From Agrypnia vestita (taxonomy: Eukaryota; Arthropoda; Insecta; Trichoptera; Phryganeidae), in assembly GCA_016648135.1 (NCBI GenBank), contig JADDOH010005031.1, positions 124,001-188,000 of the forward strand: a DNA stretch of 64,000 nt, written 5' to 3'. How positions within the stretch are numbered: the stretch's first letter is position 1; the number at the start of each line of letters is the position of its first letter. The translations under genes were made by a program, and so were the position numbers. A model generated the notes under the pieces. That model was not told the origin of the DNA. It searched no databases and worked only from the letters and a program-made list of their open reading frames with translations. This document shows, in pieces, positions 1 to 12,479 of this stretch.

Positions 1-198
1 CGAATAAAACATAGGAGTTTTATTTTATAACGTGCCCGAAATCAGAAATCATTTCACTTATGTAATTGATTATATAACGACATTTGTGTAAATTTTTCAC
101 CTGAGGAGGTCCGCGGAAGCCTTGGCATGACCATCTGGTCTATCTAGACTAGATATTAAAAGATGATACTGTTAGAAGTCTCAAAAATCGACGACCAT

Positions 199-441
199 GA
201 TGATAAGAGGGGTATAAAAGCAAAGGCAGTAATATCCAAAAAAAATTGTATGCAGTCATCGGGGATTAGCTACTAATTTAGAATGTACTGAATTTGAAAT
301 TTCATAGGAAATGTAGCCTGAAGGGAAGGTATAGATACAAAAAATGTAGAATTAAATACATTTTAAATTAGTTATCCTCTGACTGCTTTCAAATCATTTT
401 TTTAATTTTTTGGATATTGCTTTAATACCCCTCATAAGATG
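199..441. repeat. Small foldback (MITE-like) element
   Basis: The left part (199-300) and right part (345-441) are imperfect inverted copies. Both carry an AAGAGGGGTAT / ATACCCCTCAT end, a run of A or T next to AATATCC/GGATATT, and an inner block around CAGTC...CTAATTTA. A 240-bp unit that folds on itself with no reading frame fits a MITE. No target-site duplication is evident. Confidence 0.5.
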
Positions 442-1338
442 TAGGGTGAGAATTTGTGAGTCAGGATAGTAGAATATTGCGCTATCTGCCTACCTTCGCG
501 GAAAAAGAGCATGAGGGTGAGAAAGATATTATTAGTTATTTTTATTAGATATTAGGGCGTAAGTCAAAACTGGTCGATAATCGACCATCCATTTTAAGTG
601 AATAATTAATATACTTCTCGTAGTATTATGATCCTCGGTTACGTTTTCAAGAACGTTCATTGGTTGATAAAGCGTCCAGCAACATGAAGTCTGTTCCGAA
701 TCACTCGTAACCATTTTTGACGTGCGATGTGCCATTCTAAGGGTCAAATAAATATCTAGATCCACCACACAGACGCGCAGCTTAAAGTTTTAAAGAAGCT
801 GGCTTAATAATTTTGTAGCAACAGATCGATTCGACTTTATAAATGTTTAATGTTATACGGACTGAAAGTTAGTCCTCCATGTACGAACGAGTTCCGTTCC
901 GAAAGCTGTTCCCAAGTTGAAAAAAGTTAGCGCAGACGTCCAGCATTTACGGCAGTAATGAGAACTGTTCTTGTGCTGAGCATCCGACATCGTGCAGTAT
1001 TGGAGTTCAAATTAATCGCACAGTAATCGAACAAAATACGGCCACACCGAAGTGTACACTTACTTAAGGAAGATCGCACGTGACCACTGTAAACATTACT
1101 GAAAGCGTGCGGCCTTACGCGTGGACAAGTGCAGTCGGTCCAGTCATTGCAATTCAGAAAACCGTTAAAATAACTTTCCTCTAAACCCCAAATACAACAG
1201 GGGCAAACGAACTATTCAATAAATTCAATATTTTCGGTATTAATTAAGATAAATTATAGAAATATTACAGAAACGAAGCTTATTTACCTTTATGAAAAAT
1301 TTTCATATAAATAATAATAATAAAAAATCCACCAAACA
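442..1338. other. No gene recognised
   Basis: Moderately AT-rich sequence. A 78-codon minus-strand opening (532-768) has no recognisable domain and looks like chance. The 880-1190 part is less AT-rich than its surroundings, but I recognise no gene or repeat in it. Confidence 0.5.
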
Positions 1339-1344
1339 TATGAA

Positions 1345-1605
1345 AGGTTTTCAGATTTGGAATATAATATTCAGCTTTGAAAAATTTGATGTGTGGATGT
1401 TCTTACGATGGAATTGGTGATCGTTATATTAGGCAGATTGATCACATAAGCTAGTTCATAAGTATAGGCCATCCTATCCTACATAAATACACGTTTCTCA
1501 TAGAAATAGCTTTGTCTCTTTGAGACTTCTACAATTAATAATTATTCCTGTGCGGACTAAATCGAGTAATTGTGTTTTCAGACATACCTACATATAAAAA
1601 TATTG
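1345..1605. repeat. Family B MITE, right half
   Basis: It shares with copies at 4315, 32035, 40715, 48520 and 51345 the inner blocks GTGTGGATGTTCTTACG and GGAATTGGTGATCG. Its edge reads AGCTTTGTCTCTTTGAGACTT, followed by the outer TCATCCCT / AGTAATTGTGTT-type segment. The left terminus is missing. There is no coding capacity. Confidence 0.6.
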
Positions 1606-2861
1606 TTTTCTATTATATATTAGACTACTGTACGCTAACACAACTCTAAAATACACATAAAAAAATTACTTATCTATAAAATATGTAATAAATATGTGAA
1701 GTATAATTTTTTCTGAAGTATTTTGAATTATGTCTTACGGTCCCGACTACAACACGTTCAAAAGATATGTATATCCTACTACGATAATATGAGAATTAAC
1801 TACCACATATACTCAGCACTGCCAAGATTGCACAGTTAGGCAATGAGTTTGCTGAATGCCAAATTTATAAAGATTATTTTATGAATAAATCCCACCCCTT
1901 AGACTGTATAAGTAATAGACATAGAACAATGGGGCAAATAAAGATACAACAAGCTTTACATACCTACTTGGGAGTTAAATGGTACAATACGTTGTTGTCG
2001 TAAAACAAATTTCATGAAGAAACTTTCCAAAATACGAACAGTTAAAGAAAGAAGTCAAATACTTGATTTAGGACAACGATGTATTGTAACATTTCCCACA
2101 TGTCTCAAGTGGTTTTTGTATAATAAAAATTACTACTTCTAAATGGTTTCTGTTTTTTTATTTTAATTTGGCTTGTAAATACTCCTCCCACAAGCTATCG
2201 GCTAATATTATAGGTAGTATAATGTCTTTAAAATATAATAATGGATTTTAAAAAAAACGTTATTATATATCTACTGTATAAATCAATGTAATAAATAAAA
2301 ATAAAATAAAATAATTATAAGAAATACGTAAATAAAAGCTTAACGTATTGGTCGATTAACAGCGAAATGGTTTTCCGTTTCCGCAATGTTTTTGCAGTTA
2401 GAATTCATTCTTCTCATTGTTGTCGAGGACCCTTGTACCCTTTATGGGAGCCATATTGAAAGGTCCCATTTCGGAAGTTCAGCAGTCAAGTTGTGATCGG
2501 AAATAATTAACTAATTTAAAGTCAACTGAGTCCTGTCAATAGGGACCATATTTCCCGCGCCGCATTATTTCCACCAATCGGGGCTGTTCAGGAAAACACG
2601 AGTATCACTCTGGGGTGACCACCCCGTTCAGGGTAACCGTAAATATGTTCCGAATCGAGTGACGTTGATGAGTGGCTTTAAAATTACGGCAACGCACGTT
2701 AAAACCCTTTCCGTGCCATGCAGTAATGAGCCAATATAACATAAATAGTTGAGCTAATTTTCAAAAAGCGATCTGCGATGACTAGCAGAAAACCAACTAT
2801 GTATCCAGATGCAATTATTAAAGATTACCATTTTTAAAAATTTAATCCGTTATGTTGGAAA
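1606..2861. other. No gene recognised; GC-richer patch at 2340-2760
   Basis: 1606-2340 is very AT-rich and featureless. 2340-2760 is visibly richer in G+C, with CCAAT and ATTGG boxes and runs such as GGGGTGACCACCCC. It has no long reading frame and no clear TATA or initiator arrangement, so any promoter role is conjecture. Confidence 0.4.
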
Positions 2862-3261
2862 TCTATACTAATATGTTGAGGTAAAGTTTGTAAGCTTGAA
2901 TGTAGGTAGGAGGTTATCTCCGAAACAACTCATCCGATTTCAAAAATTTTTTCACCAATATTTAGAATGGACATTCAGTGTAGACTTAGGCTATATATCA
3001 TGCCGTTAAAATAAAAGGGCTTTCGTGGTGATCTGTCTTACAACTAAAGTCGACGAAAAAAATGATGAGTTTTTGACGAACGCTGCCTTAACGGTAAGAG
3101 ATATTTGAATACTTTCTGTAGAGAAGTTGTAGAACACAAAAATTTCTATCAAAAAGTCCTAGACGACATATATCTACATGTTTAGGTTAATTCACAAATT
3201 GATAGAATATGAATAAAAGTAACTAAAAATGTACGCGTGCGAAGCCGCGCGGGTGAGCTAG
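2862..3261 (+). mobile_element. Lep1-like Helitron, non-autonomous copy 1
   Basis: It starts TCTATACTAATATG and ends GCGTGCGAAGCCGCGCGGGTGAGCTAG followed by T (given here only to name the end: a GC-rich hairpin near CTAG). The TC start, the 3' hairpin just before CTRR and an A/T insertion point are Helitron hallmarks. The 400-bp body matches the copies at 17426, 37472 and 42130 (minus). No Rep/helicase is encoded. Confidence 0.75.
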
Positions 3262-3649
3262 TTTTATGTAAAAATAAAATTTGTAGTAAGATGATAACAT
3301 ATCTATTTCGAAGCGAAAAAAAAATTGGATGCGTGTGCTTATTTACGCGCGTTAGAAGTTATTGTTCTTTGGCAAAGATTAAAAATCACAACATAAGCTG
3401 TGTTCCAACTCAAGATATGCAACACAAAGTAGAATTGCCATCAATGAAGATTCTCCATCAACGGATAAAAAATTGAAAATACACATTAAATACAGTACCC
3501 ACGTACCGAATTGCATTTTGCTTGTATAAAAAAAGAGAAAATAAAAAAAATAAGCACGTAATTAAATCAACATAATAACGCATTGTGAATTTGATAACAA
3601 TTATAATATTATCACCACGACATTAAAGAACAGAAAATAAACAACAAAA
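3262..3649. other. No gene recognised
   Basis: AT-rich; one 79-codon opening at 3237-3476 starts inside the Helitron end and resembles nothing. I see no repeat structure. Confidence 0.5.
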
Positions 3650-4045
3650 TCAGCGCCCGGAGATATGCAATTTTAATAACAACATTTCTAACGCATCACT
3701 TCACTTATAAGCATTGGTATAGATTAACTCATTACTCTAAAAACCGCCATTTTAGCTTTTGATTGGTGGGTCGTGACTTCATGGTGTGAAAAATCCCGTT
3801 GCATGATGCTCCCGAATTTCGTTGCATTCAATTTCAATACACCTAAAGATAGAACTTCAAAAATGCAAACTTTGCCCAAAACTGGCAAAATCAAAACCGC
3901 GCCCGGAGCATGTGCAATTTTCATAACAACATTTTCTAACAACTTGACATGGTGTGAAAAATTCCACTGCATGATGCGCACATTTTGTTGCATCCTGAAA
4001 TTTCACTCTAAAAACGCCTAAGGATGTATAACTTCAAAAATTACA
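3650..4045. repeat. Diverged direct duplication
   Basis: Two degenerate units share, in the same order, GCGCCCGGAG, GCAATTTT.ATAACAACATT, ATGGTGTGAAAAAT, CCGTTGCATGATG / CCACTGCATGATG and an AACTTCAAAAAT end. Matching blocks are offset by 246 and then 168 bases, so one unit carries an insertion. The openings on both strands come from the repeat and are not genes. Confidence 0.6.
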
Positions 4046-4217
4046 TACAATAAAATATATTAACGTCTTTCTTTCTCATTAATTAAATAAAGAAGCATTC
4101 TCTTAGAATACATATTTTGGAAAGGGTTTTGCACTGGGAGTGCGATATGTCAATGTTTGATGTTCAACAAGCAGTGTGACGTATGTGAACTTCTAAGACT
4201 TTGTATGTTCATGAGTT

Positions 4218-4235
4218 AATAATAATAATAATAAT
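4218..4235. repeat. (AAT)n microsatellite
   Basis: A short run of AAT trinucleotides ahead of the next family B copy. Confidence 0.8.
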
Positions 4236-4314
4236 TGGATAGCTTATATAGCGCCGTTTTCGCGAATACTCACCAAAATGCATAATCCTTGTCTCAGAGG
4301 TTTAGCATATCGAA

Positions 4315-4860
4315 ACGAAAATCTCTTTCGACTCGAATTATAGAAGTCTCACAGAGACAATGCTATGAATGTGAGAAACGTGTGTGGAAGTCTTTTGATA
4401 CTATGCCCCAGGGCTTACAACCTGTACGAGCTGGCTTAAGTGATCACTCTACACAGTGCAACATTCACCAATTTCATAGTAAGAACATTTACACATTATC
4501 AAATTTTGACAGTTCTGTATACATATGTTCAAATTTGAGAATCTTTCATTTATTTAAATGGACTATATTAAAAACTATATTAAAATCTTCTCTCATAAAC
4601 TTGTTGTATTTATAGATTTTCGCAGCTGATAATGATACTTCTTTATCTTTTTTAAATGGATTAATAAGCAATATACTTTTTAATGTAGGTATACATGAAA
4701 TTCTTACGAATTATTTTAACATATATACTAGAATACGCCTGAAAATCAGTATTTTCATTATCTGTGAGACTTCTATAATTTATCTTAATTAATTAATCAT
4801 CCCTCTGGGAACAAAATCTATTGTAACTTCCATTAGAATATACCTACATATAAATATTAA
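4315..4860. repeat. Family B MITE, near-complete copy
   Basis: Left terminus GAAGTCTCACAGAGACAATGC and right terminus TCTGTGAGACTTCTATAATT are inverted. The interior holds GGCTTAAGTGATCACT and the outer right flank ATCATCCCTCTGGG. The 108-codon opening at 4289-4615 runs through the repeat and is not conserved in other copies, so I do not call it a gene. Confidence 0.65.
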
Positions 4861-6038
4861 TTAATTTATTTATTTTATTTTGGGGCAAATTAACAGCAAA
4901 TCAACATCGTAACAATTGAAAAATAATGGTTTATAACATTATGCCAATTACAAATTTTCCACTGAATATAGTAATTTAATTTAATAATAATAATTATTAA
5001 ATTAAATTTATTATCTTTTTATTGGAATGATTTATCGAGAGTACATTTCATCACGTGATAGTACCTACTGTCTAATAAGAGTGTGAGAAGTCGCTTGAGT
5101 GCGGTAGAAGTGAATGTGCAATGATGATAGAAAGTATGTCAACGTAGTTTTTCTGTCACATAATACTCAACATTTTCATGATAATGCGATTATTGCATTG
5201 TCTGATAGGCGCAAACGAGCGGGAGAAAATTGGAAAAACTGTCAATGTGTTGTTTTTGCGATTTTGTTTCTTGCTATGTCTAAGCGGACAGTTTATATTT
5301 TGAAAATTCCTTGCGGCGCAAGCCGCAAGATTTGATAGTATGTGAAAGTAGTTTTTTTACCTTTTTAATTGGTTCCATTTTACGGAGTCACGCGTCAAAT
5401 TTAAAGTTTTTGGGCAGTCGCCATTTTGAAACAAGATGGCAGATTGTCGAAAGTTCGATGAAGTGAAAAGTTATCGCGTCCACAAAAACCCTTATGCATT
5501 ATATATAAACATGTTTTTCTTCTTCTACTACTTCTTTGTCTGCCATTTTCTATTGAAAGTTGGCGACCAAGATGTTCCTAAAGGCATTTTTGACACTTAG
5601 CAACTTCCTAAAGATATGCAGCCAAGATAATCTCTTTTTACCTGCACACCATATATATAATTATAATGTAAGCATTGCAATATTATAATTTTAAATTTTC
5701 TCAAATTGAGCTTTGGGTTTACTTTCTGTGATGTATGAAAAACGAACCTTCAGAAGAAAATTGTATATTTCAAAAGAATTTGACACATTAGTCTAATGCT
5801 CTACATCATAATATATTACCACGAGAGTTAAAAAAATGGTAACTACGCTTTATCAAAGCCTTTCCAACAGTCCACATGAATCTGGAATCAACTGCACTAT
5901 TCTCCAAGAAACTACAAAACACTAGAAATATGGATAAACTAGCCAAACGTTCGAGAAACAAACACTTACATATAAAAGCGAGGACGAGTTATATTACTCA
6001 TGTAGAAGAGAAATACCATTGTAAAAACTGTGGAATAA
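4861..6038. other. No gene recognised; AT palindrome near 4975-5010
   Basis: About 4975-5010 is an AT-only palindrome built from TTTAATTTAATAAT and its complement. A 73-codon opening (5114-5335) and a 61-codon opening (5876-6061, with one CKNCG motif) have no support as genes. The remainder is AT-rich and unremarkable. Confidence 0.45.
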
Positions 6039-6244
6039 GTCAAGAATACAACCGAACTTGAATTTTAATGAAAGAAAAATTGTTTCTGGTGGTGTAATAA
6101 AGGGTCCTGATTACATAAATGAAGTCAAATTTTCCCGCTTGCTGGTTTAAAAGCAGTTATTTCAAGTTTAAAAATGATACATTTTGACACTTCACGCCAT
6201 AGATGCCCATATAATAAAACAAGAAACTATAGAAAATTAATGTT

Positions 6245-6420
6245 AAGTCTAGATGTTGTATCAGGGAAAAGGCCAATTTTGTGTTAAAAACGAAAATAAG
6301 TCTAAATGACGTATCCGGTGGGAAAAGGCCGATTTTGTGTTAAAAACGGAAATAAGTAAGAAAACGGAAATATATGACGTATCCGGTAGGGAAAAGGCAA
6401 ATTTTTTGTTAAAAACGGAT
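6245..6420. repeat. Minisatellite inside the long-TIR element
   Basis: Three degenerate units of about 55-70 bp, each reading roughly GACGTATCCGGT, GGGAAAAGGC and TTTTGTGTTAAAAACGG. A minus-strand 91-codon opening here (6261-6536) is just repeated units in translation. Confidence 0.7.
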
Positions 6421-6480
6421 TCAAATTCGCAATGATATTTTCTTAGGTAATGGGGGGCATACATTATATTGCAGGATCGT

Positions 6481-6690
6481 ATAGTTGACATGTTTGATAA
6501 TGAATGGGCCCACTTATGATAAACGTGATTTGTCAATTTCTATGAATAAAAAAGCAAAAACATATATTTAGTATAAACAGCAAAAACATATATTTTGTAA
6601 ATGCATATACTTGACATGTTTGATAATGATGGGCCCACTTATGATAAACGTGATTTGTCAATTTCTAAGAATAAAACAGCAAAAACATAT
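6481..6690. repeat. 126-bp tandem duplication
   Basis: TTGACATGTTTGATAATGA through GCAAAAACATATAT occurs at 6485 and again at 6611, an offset of 126 bases. The second unit ends where mariner copy 1 begins. Confidence 0.8.
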
Positions 6691-6691
6691 A

Positions 6692-7978
6692 TTAGGTCCT
6701 TACATATGAAATTGGCGTTTAGTATGGGAGGAACATAAAGCCGATTTTTTTTTATTATAATATATTTATTTAATCAAAGTATGTACCATTGCTATCTATG
6801 CACTTTTGCCATCTCATAGGTAGTTCATCGATCCCTTTACTAAAAAAACCATTCGGACGGGAATCAATAAAATCTTTGAAGGCGGTTTGGACTGCCCCAT
6901 CGGAGTTGAATTTTTTCCTTTGCAAGAAGTTATCCAAATTTCAAAAAAAAATGGTAATCTGTTGGGGCAAGGTCCGGAGAGTACGGTGGATGTCTTAGAC
7001 ATTCCAATTGAAGCTCCTCTAATTTGGTAGCCGTCTGTTGTGCAGTGTGTGGTCTAGCGTTATCATGAAGCAGCAGTGGCCTAGAGCGATTAACCAGCCT
7101 CGTTGTTTAGCAGCTAGCTTTCCCATCATGGTTTGCAGTTGCTGACAATAGACATCTGCCGTAATCGTCTGGCCAGATTTAAGAAAGCTGTAGTGAACGA
7201 CACCAGCACTAGTCCCCCAAACGCTCACAAGTAACTTTTTTGGAGTCAATTTTCGCTTGGGGCATGGTTTGGCTGTTTTACAGGGTTTCAGCCAGTGCGA
7301 TGAGCGCTTCCGATTTATCGTACAGGATCCACTTTTCATCACATGTAATGATTCGATTTAAAATTCCTTCATTATTGTGGCGGTTGAGTAATGCAACGCA
7401 GCAGTCAACGCGCGTTTGTTGATTTGCTTCACTCAATTCGTGAGGTACCCACCTTTCAAGCTTTTTCACCTTACCAATTTGCTTCAAGTGGATTAAAACA
7501 GTTTTATCACTAACACCGCAGCCTGCAGCTAACTCGGATGTGGTTTGCGATGGATCCGCTTCCACAATAGCCTTCAATTCTTCATTATCAACTTTGGTCT
7601 CCGGCCGTCCACGGGGCTTGTTCTGCAGGTCGAAATTTCCAGAACGAAAACGTTGGAACCAAAAACGCACTGCGTTTTCTTTTGCGGCACCGTCGCCATA
7701 CACATCATTAATCCTTCGAGCCGTTTCTGCAGCACTGGTGCCACGGTGGAACTCGTACTCGTAAATAACGCGATATTTCAAGTTTTTCATTTTGTAAACT
7801 GAGTGACGCAAAGAAAAAAACAATTGAGGAAAAAACAAATGAATTATAATTTTCAAAACACAAATACATGAGTAAATAGCTGTATAAATTTGGATTTGGA
7901 ATTCCTAACCAAAGAGAAGATATTTGAGATCAAATTTGCCAGTACGGCAAAACGCCAATTTCATATGTAAGGACCTAA
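6692..7978 (-). mobile_element. mariner copy 1 (cecropia/mellifera-like)
   Basis: A 1287-bp element bounded by TA duplications (6690-6691 and 7979-7980). Perfectly matched terminal repeats start TTAGGTCCTTACATATGAAA. Length, TA target and a single transposase frame are those of Tc1/mariner. It sits inside the long-TIR element. It is nearly identical to mariner copy 2 at 57984, which points to recent activity of the family. Confidence 0.93.
6770..7790 (-). pseudogene. mariner transposase, frameshifted
   Basis: Reading from 7790 downward, the first frame (to about 7315) encodes the N-terminal DNA-binding half: two helix-turn-helix units (RGTSAAETARRI, VRFWFQRFRSG), a GRP linker and the first catalytic aspartate in ITCDEKW. 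An extra T near 7315 shifts the frame to the block with KPCPKRKLTPKKLL and SVWGTSAGVVHY. A missing base near 7100 shifts it again, in front of the second catalytic site HDNARPHTA and YSPDLAPTD, and a third indel near 6945 precedes the C-terminus, which ends DSNGTYFD. The coding span (about 1020 bp, about 340 codons) is normal for the D,D34D family, so damage is limited to point indels. It cannot make active transposase. A frame-preserving upstream extension of the ORF beyond 7790 is not part of the family protein. Confidence 0.9.
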
Positions 7979-8143
7979 TATTTTGGATATGGCGTGAAGT
8001 GTAATTTATCATTTTTAAACTTGAAATAACTGCTTTTAAACCAGCAAGTGGGAAAATTTGACTTCATTTATGTAATCAGGACCCTTATTACACCAAGAAC
8101 AATTTTTTTTTCATCAAAATTCAAGTTCGGTTGTATTCTTGAC

Positions 8144-11100
8144 TACAGCCAAAACTGTCACTATCTCTATTGTAAAAAATTGTATTTATCTATTAAATAA
8201 AATAAATAAAAATTATAATCGGCCAGTGAAGAAGCGAGCGGAATATTCTCGATAGTGATTGATGCGATAGAAACAGCGTAATAAAAAGTGTTCCACAAAC
8301 AAGTGTCGTGAGTTAGTGCGAACATGTGTGAATTAGACTAGTGAAAATTAGCGTAAATTTAAAAACGATGTCCCGTTATAATTAGTGTCCAGTGACTTTG
8401 TGTAAAAAATAAAAGTTTTAATCGTTTTTTAAATTGAATTAAAAAAAATATATTTACGAGTAGAGAATTGTGCAAGCCCTAAATATGTAATAACGATGTA
8501 CCCAAAATTCGGTGGGAGGGCGAGATTGCAGTAGGATTGATTAGGGTAATTATTTATTTCCCTTAGAAACCTAGAGTGCAACTGAAGAAAATTAGGTTAT
8601 TGTTCAATTAATATAGACGGAAAAGAGATGGAATGGACAGGGAGGGAAGAATGTCTATGTTTTACATGAAATTCTAAAGAAAAACTATATGAAAATTGGA
8701 ATAGATGGAATTAAATTAAAATACATTTGTATTAGGGAATTAGGTTTAATTAGGAAATTAAGTTTAAGCTCTACAGAGAACAGACAGACATTCAGTTTTG
8801 TCTTGAAGGACACAAGTAATTAGAAATTTTGTTTTGATAAACACTTTAATGCGTAAAATAATTTATGTCTAAAGTATATTAGTTTTGTTTTATAGTGAGT
8901 AAGGTAAGAAATTAGGCCGATAAGTGATGTGAGCTTTGAGAAAATTGAAATTTTTTATTATAAGTTTTCTTGCTGGCACAAAATTAATTTTAATCTTCTT
9001 TGGCTTTTACATACTGTTGTATAATAGTGTGATTATTACTACACATCGCCAGATGGCTTAAAGATCACGAAAATATTCATTAAAAAATCGCGTGGTGTCA
9101 ACTCATGCACGAATCGGTCATTTCCATTTCCAAACAAATAGCCGAATGCACAATTGATTCTACCTAGAGTTGTTACGCTCGATCCGCAATGTCTGCCGGC
9201 TGACGGCGTTATTAAACATTTTTGTGAAATATTTTTCCCAAAATTTCAAGTCACGAACTCGTGCGACTGTCATTACGGCCGGTATCAATTACAACAGCGG
9301 ATGAAAAGTTGGCATTTGGCATCTCGTGGACGCCATGCCGACCGCTGGGTATTCTAGGTACCTACTTGCCGACTGCGTGAGTTTGACAGTATTTTAAGCG
9401 CGCACGGTTTCTGCAACTTTTTAAAAATGGATTATAATATCATAACCTACAAAAAATTTAATCTGAAAATTAATGCAAAAATTTAATTTAAATTTAAATG
9501 CAGTTTGTTTTGTGCGAGTGTTTTCGTATAATAAACAAATTACCTACATACTCTTCTTAAATTGTGCTAGTTTTTTTTTAGTTAAAAAAGCCTTAGAAAT
9601 AATAGAAACCTTAAGTTCACTTCTCCCGGATGTGGAAATCAAGAATTTTTTGTCCGAATTCACTAATTTTTATACCTATTTCGAGTTAAATCTTTTTAGT
9701 TGTAAACTATAGAGAGATCTTTTATTTGTGCAATTTTCAGATTTTTGTCTGGTCCCACAAAATAGATAATGCAGGTGAAAGATTGAAAAAAAAAACAAAA
9801 AATTAATTTTCAATGGGGTGTAATTTTTAAAAGGTAAGCTTCTCACTATTGATATATTGTATAAAGTATCTTACTGTAAGTAAGCTTTTATACATAAAAG
9901 CACTGAAAAAATTTAGGTTGACTTATCAGTAGTTCTTATTTCATAAATTATTTTACAAAACTTGAATTTTGTTCATTCGTGTTAAATAACTTTGGTTACA
10001 ATATGTAGATGTGAAAATGTATTTCTATTTATAATTATTTATGTTGATTTATGTTCATATATTTTTGGAATATTTTAATGGATGGAATATGTTAATTTAT
10101 GTTTTAAACTAGATGTAAAAATGTGTTTTTTTACAACTAAATAAAAAATATACAAACAAACAAAGAGAATTCGAACAAAAACATAAATCAATACGGATTT
10201 GATTTATAGGATTGAATGTACAGAACAAATTTTAGTTTATTTGGAAAGCCTAGGATAACCAGTGCCGAGTAATATAGAAAATAGTTGATGCCTGAAAATG
10301 CAAAAAATGGCGCGCGGAGTAAAACAAAAATGACCGACATTTTTGAACCGGATACAATAAGTGCACCGACCAAATATGATTTTCTTCTGAGATGGTCAAA
10401 CAAATAGTGCTGGACCACTTGAAACGGATTGAGCCACGGGCTTTGTTTCATATTTATATGCAACGTTTCTAATGAAGTACCAAACTGATGCGAAATATTG
10501 ATTGGTGGGTGAGTGAAGTATCAAAATGATGCGAAATTGATTGGTGGGCTTGGAAGCGTGGCACCAAGCTAATTTTCATTTAATGCGCTCGCTTGTTGCG
10601 GTGGCTAATTTTGTTTAGGTAATTTATTAACGTATTGGATGTACATATTTAAAACAGAAAACAAAATATATTATAATTATGATCATCATCTGTAATTTCA
10701 TTATTTCCTTCAGCCCGTCCGTCAGCATCGCATTCCAACATAAAATAAACAATATCTGCTGTCAATTTTATCATGTTAAAGTGTCCCGTTATTGTGTCTA
10801 ACAAATTGTTTCGCTGGTGATTACCGCTAATTGATAAAATAAACTAGCCATCAAGTTATATATTTATAGTATCCCAATCCTTTTGTATGTCATGCATATG
10901 GAAATTTAAATTTGAAATTTATTGTCATACATGTGAAAAGCGGAAAACCCTAATTTTTATTCTATTTTTTTTATTTTAATAAAGTTTTTGGGGCGCTTTG
11001 TAACATTTCTAATACTTTTAAAGGTCATGTTCACCATTATCTATACCGCTTCCGAATTTCTATTTATCTAACAAAAAACTTATTGATTGTTCCATTAAAA

Positions 11101-12414
11101 GTATAAAAATAAGTGCTTACTTATTTTTCCGCTGGCAGAAAAATGTTTCAGATACGATAAATATTTGAGAAGCGCGAGGTTTCCTTTTTGGGTTGCGATA
11201 TATTATTCAAACGAAGATTAAATCGAAAATAACAAAAAGTAAAAGCATGACAATGTCTCCATTCTTCGTGTTCACTTTTATTATTGTGACTATATTTATA
11301 TTTGTTGGCCAATTCCGCAAAACCTGACCAGTAAGTAACCCATTATTTCACTGTCGAGTCTACAAAAATATTATACAATATTGTGATCAACAACATGATA
11401 TAATAATTGTTGAAAAATAATATTTTGAGGTATTTTCCCACAGGTGGGAAATCTGTTTATTTACAATTTCATTCCTTATTATCATACCCATACAATTTTG
11501 GAGATAATTATACATTAGAAGAGAGTAGTAGGAAAATTATTATTATATTTTCATTTATTTATATATAATTAGCATTTCTTTAATATTTATGTGATACAGG
11601 TCAATATTTCACTAAAGAAATATTGCAAAGTATATAATAATAATACAATATGTAGACAAAGGCATAGGTACATTTAAAGACATTTTTTTAACCATTAACA
11701 TTACACATTATTAAAAAAAAGAAAACAGCAATCAGTGGAAAGTAAAATTATACAACAGAAGACAAAATATCCATACTTGATCAACTATTAAAATATTTAG
11801 TATATCGTCGCTGTATATATAATTAATCTTATATGACTTTTTAGTATATTCTGCGATAAACAAATAAAATTGTTTTAAAAAATAATTGCACAGACTAGAT
11901 TTATACAAAATATTTTAATAATTACTAGGCAGACTTTCCAGATGAATAGAAATTTATTTTGTAGTATGTCTCCATTATTTATATGAAAAATTGATTCGTT
12001 CATCTCGGAATGTACTAAACCGCACATAAGATTTATTATATATACAAAGACGATATATTATAAAATTATATATATATATAAAAAAATAACAACGATATAA
12101 AATATGTGTCATTTTTTTCAATTTTAGAATTTAGTAGTGCACAAAAGTTGCATTTTCGTGCGTAATTAAATACTGCATTTGGAGTTTTTATTGAAGCTGG
12201 TACCTTTGGCTCGCTCAATGATCTTGAACTGTAGAGATATAAAAAAAAAAATATTTATAAGATTTATTTACACGTTGAATTTGTAATTTAATGCTATAGT
12301 TCTAAATATTAACATCAACACTAGAATTACAACATATATAATACACATATAGTTCATTTTGACGTAGCTTTTTAGTAAATTTTCATTTTATAACGATTAT
12401 AAGTAATCTGATAA
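8144..12414. other. 4.3 kb with no recognisable gene
   Basis: AT-rich intergenic DNA. Points of note: a G+C-richer stretch at 8220-8400 and another at 9150-9360 (67-codon opening, unrecognised); a 40-bp tandem duplication at 10471-10551; (TA)-rich tracts around 12060-12090. Openings at 9473-9712 and 10188-10463 show no domains or codon structure that I can recognise. Confidence 0.5.
10471..10551. repeat. 40-bp tandem duplication
   Basis: Two adjacent units of TGAAGTA.CAAA.TGATGCGA followed by AATATTGATTGGTGGG or AATTGATTGGTGGG. They differ by a few substitutions and a 2-bp indel. Confidence 0.75.
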
Positions 12415-12417
12415 AAA

Positions 12418-12476
12418 TACTTACTTACTTACTTACCATCACGCCGTTTCCCGCGGGGGTAGGCAGAGAGTCTGCC
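12418..12476 (-). mobile_element. LINE 3'-end fragment with (GTAA)n tail
   Basis: On the minus strand this reads CTCTGCCTACCCC, then GGGAAACGGCGTGATGG, then (GTAA)n. It is the same end as the RTE-like element at 46785-47115 (plus), where the conserved stretch encodes the C-terminus of the reverse-transcriptase ORF. Only the last 60 bp or so are present. Confidence 0.7.
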
Positions 12477-12479
12477 TGA

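Larger units (their letters stand above)
6039..8143. mobile_element. Long-TIR DNA element interrupted by mariner copy 1
   Basis: The left arm (6039-6200) and right arm (7989-8143) are inverted copies about 155-160 bp long; they begin GTCAAGAATACAACCGAACTT and end ...TTCACGCCAT inside. Without the inserted mariner the element would be about 815 bp. The interior has a three-unit minisatellite (6245-6420) and a 126-bp tandem duplication (6481-6690). No transposase of its own is visible, so it is probably a non-autonomous foldback element. No target-site duplication could be fixed. Confidence 0.75.

Noticed and set aside
3724..4021. Overlapping 82- and 89-codon openings on opposite strands
   Set aside because: Both fall in a degenerate direct duplication; mutual antisense openings without any domain.
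4289..4615. 108-codon plus-strand opening
   Set aside because: Lies in a family B MITE; the frame is not open in other copies.
6261..6536. 91-codon minus-strand opening
   Set aside because: Its repeated peptide is the translated minisatellite inside the long-TIR element.
7540..7802. Plus-strand openings over the mariner (also 58676-59061)
   Set aside because: Antisense shadows of the transposase N-terminus; they appear in both copies only because the DNA is the same.
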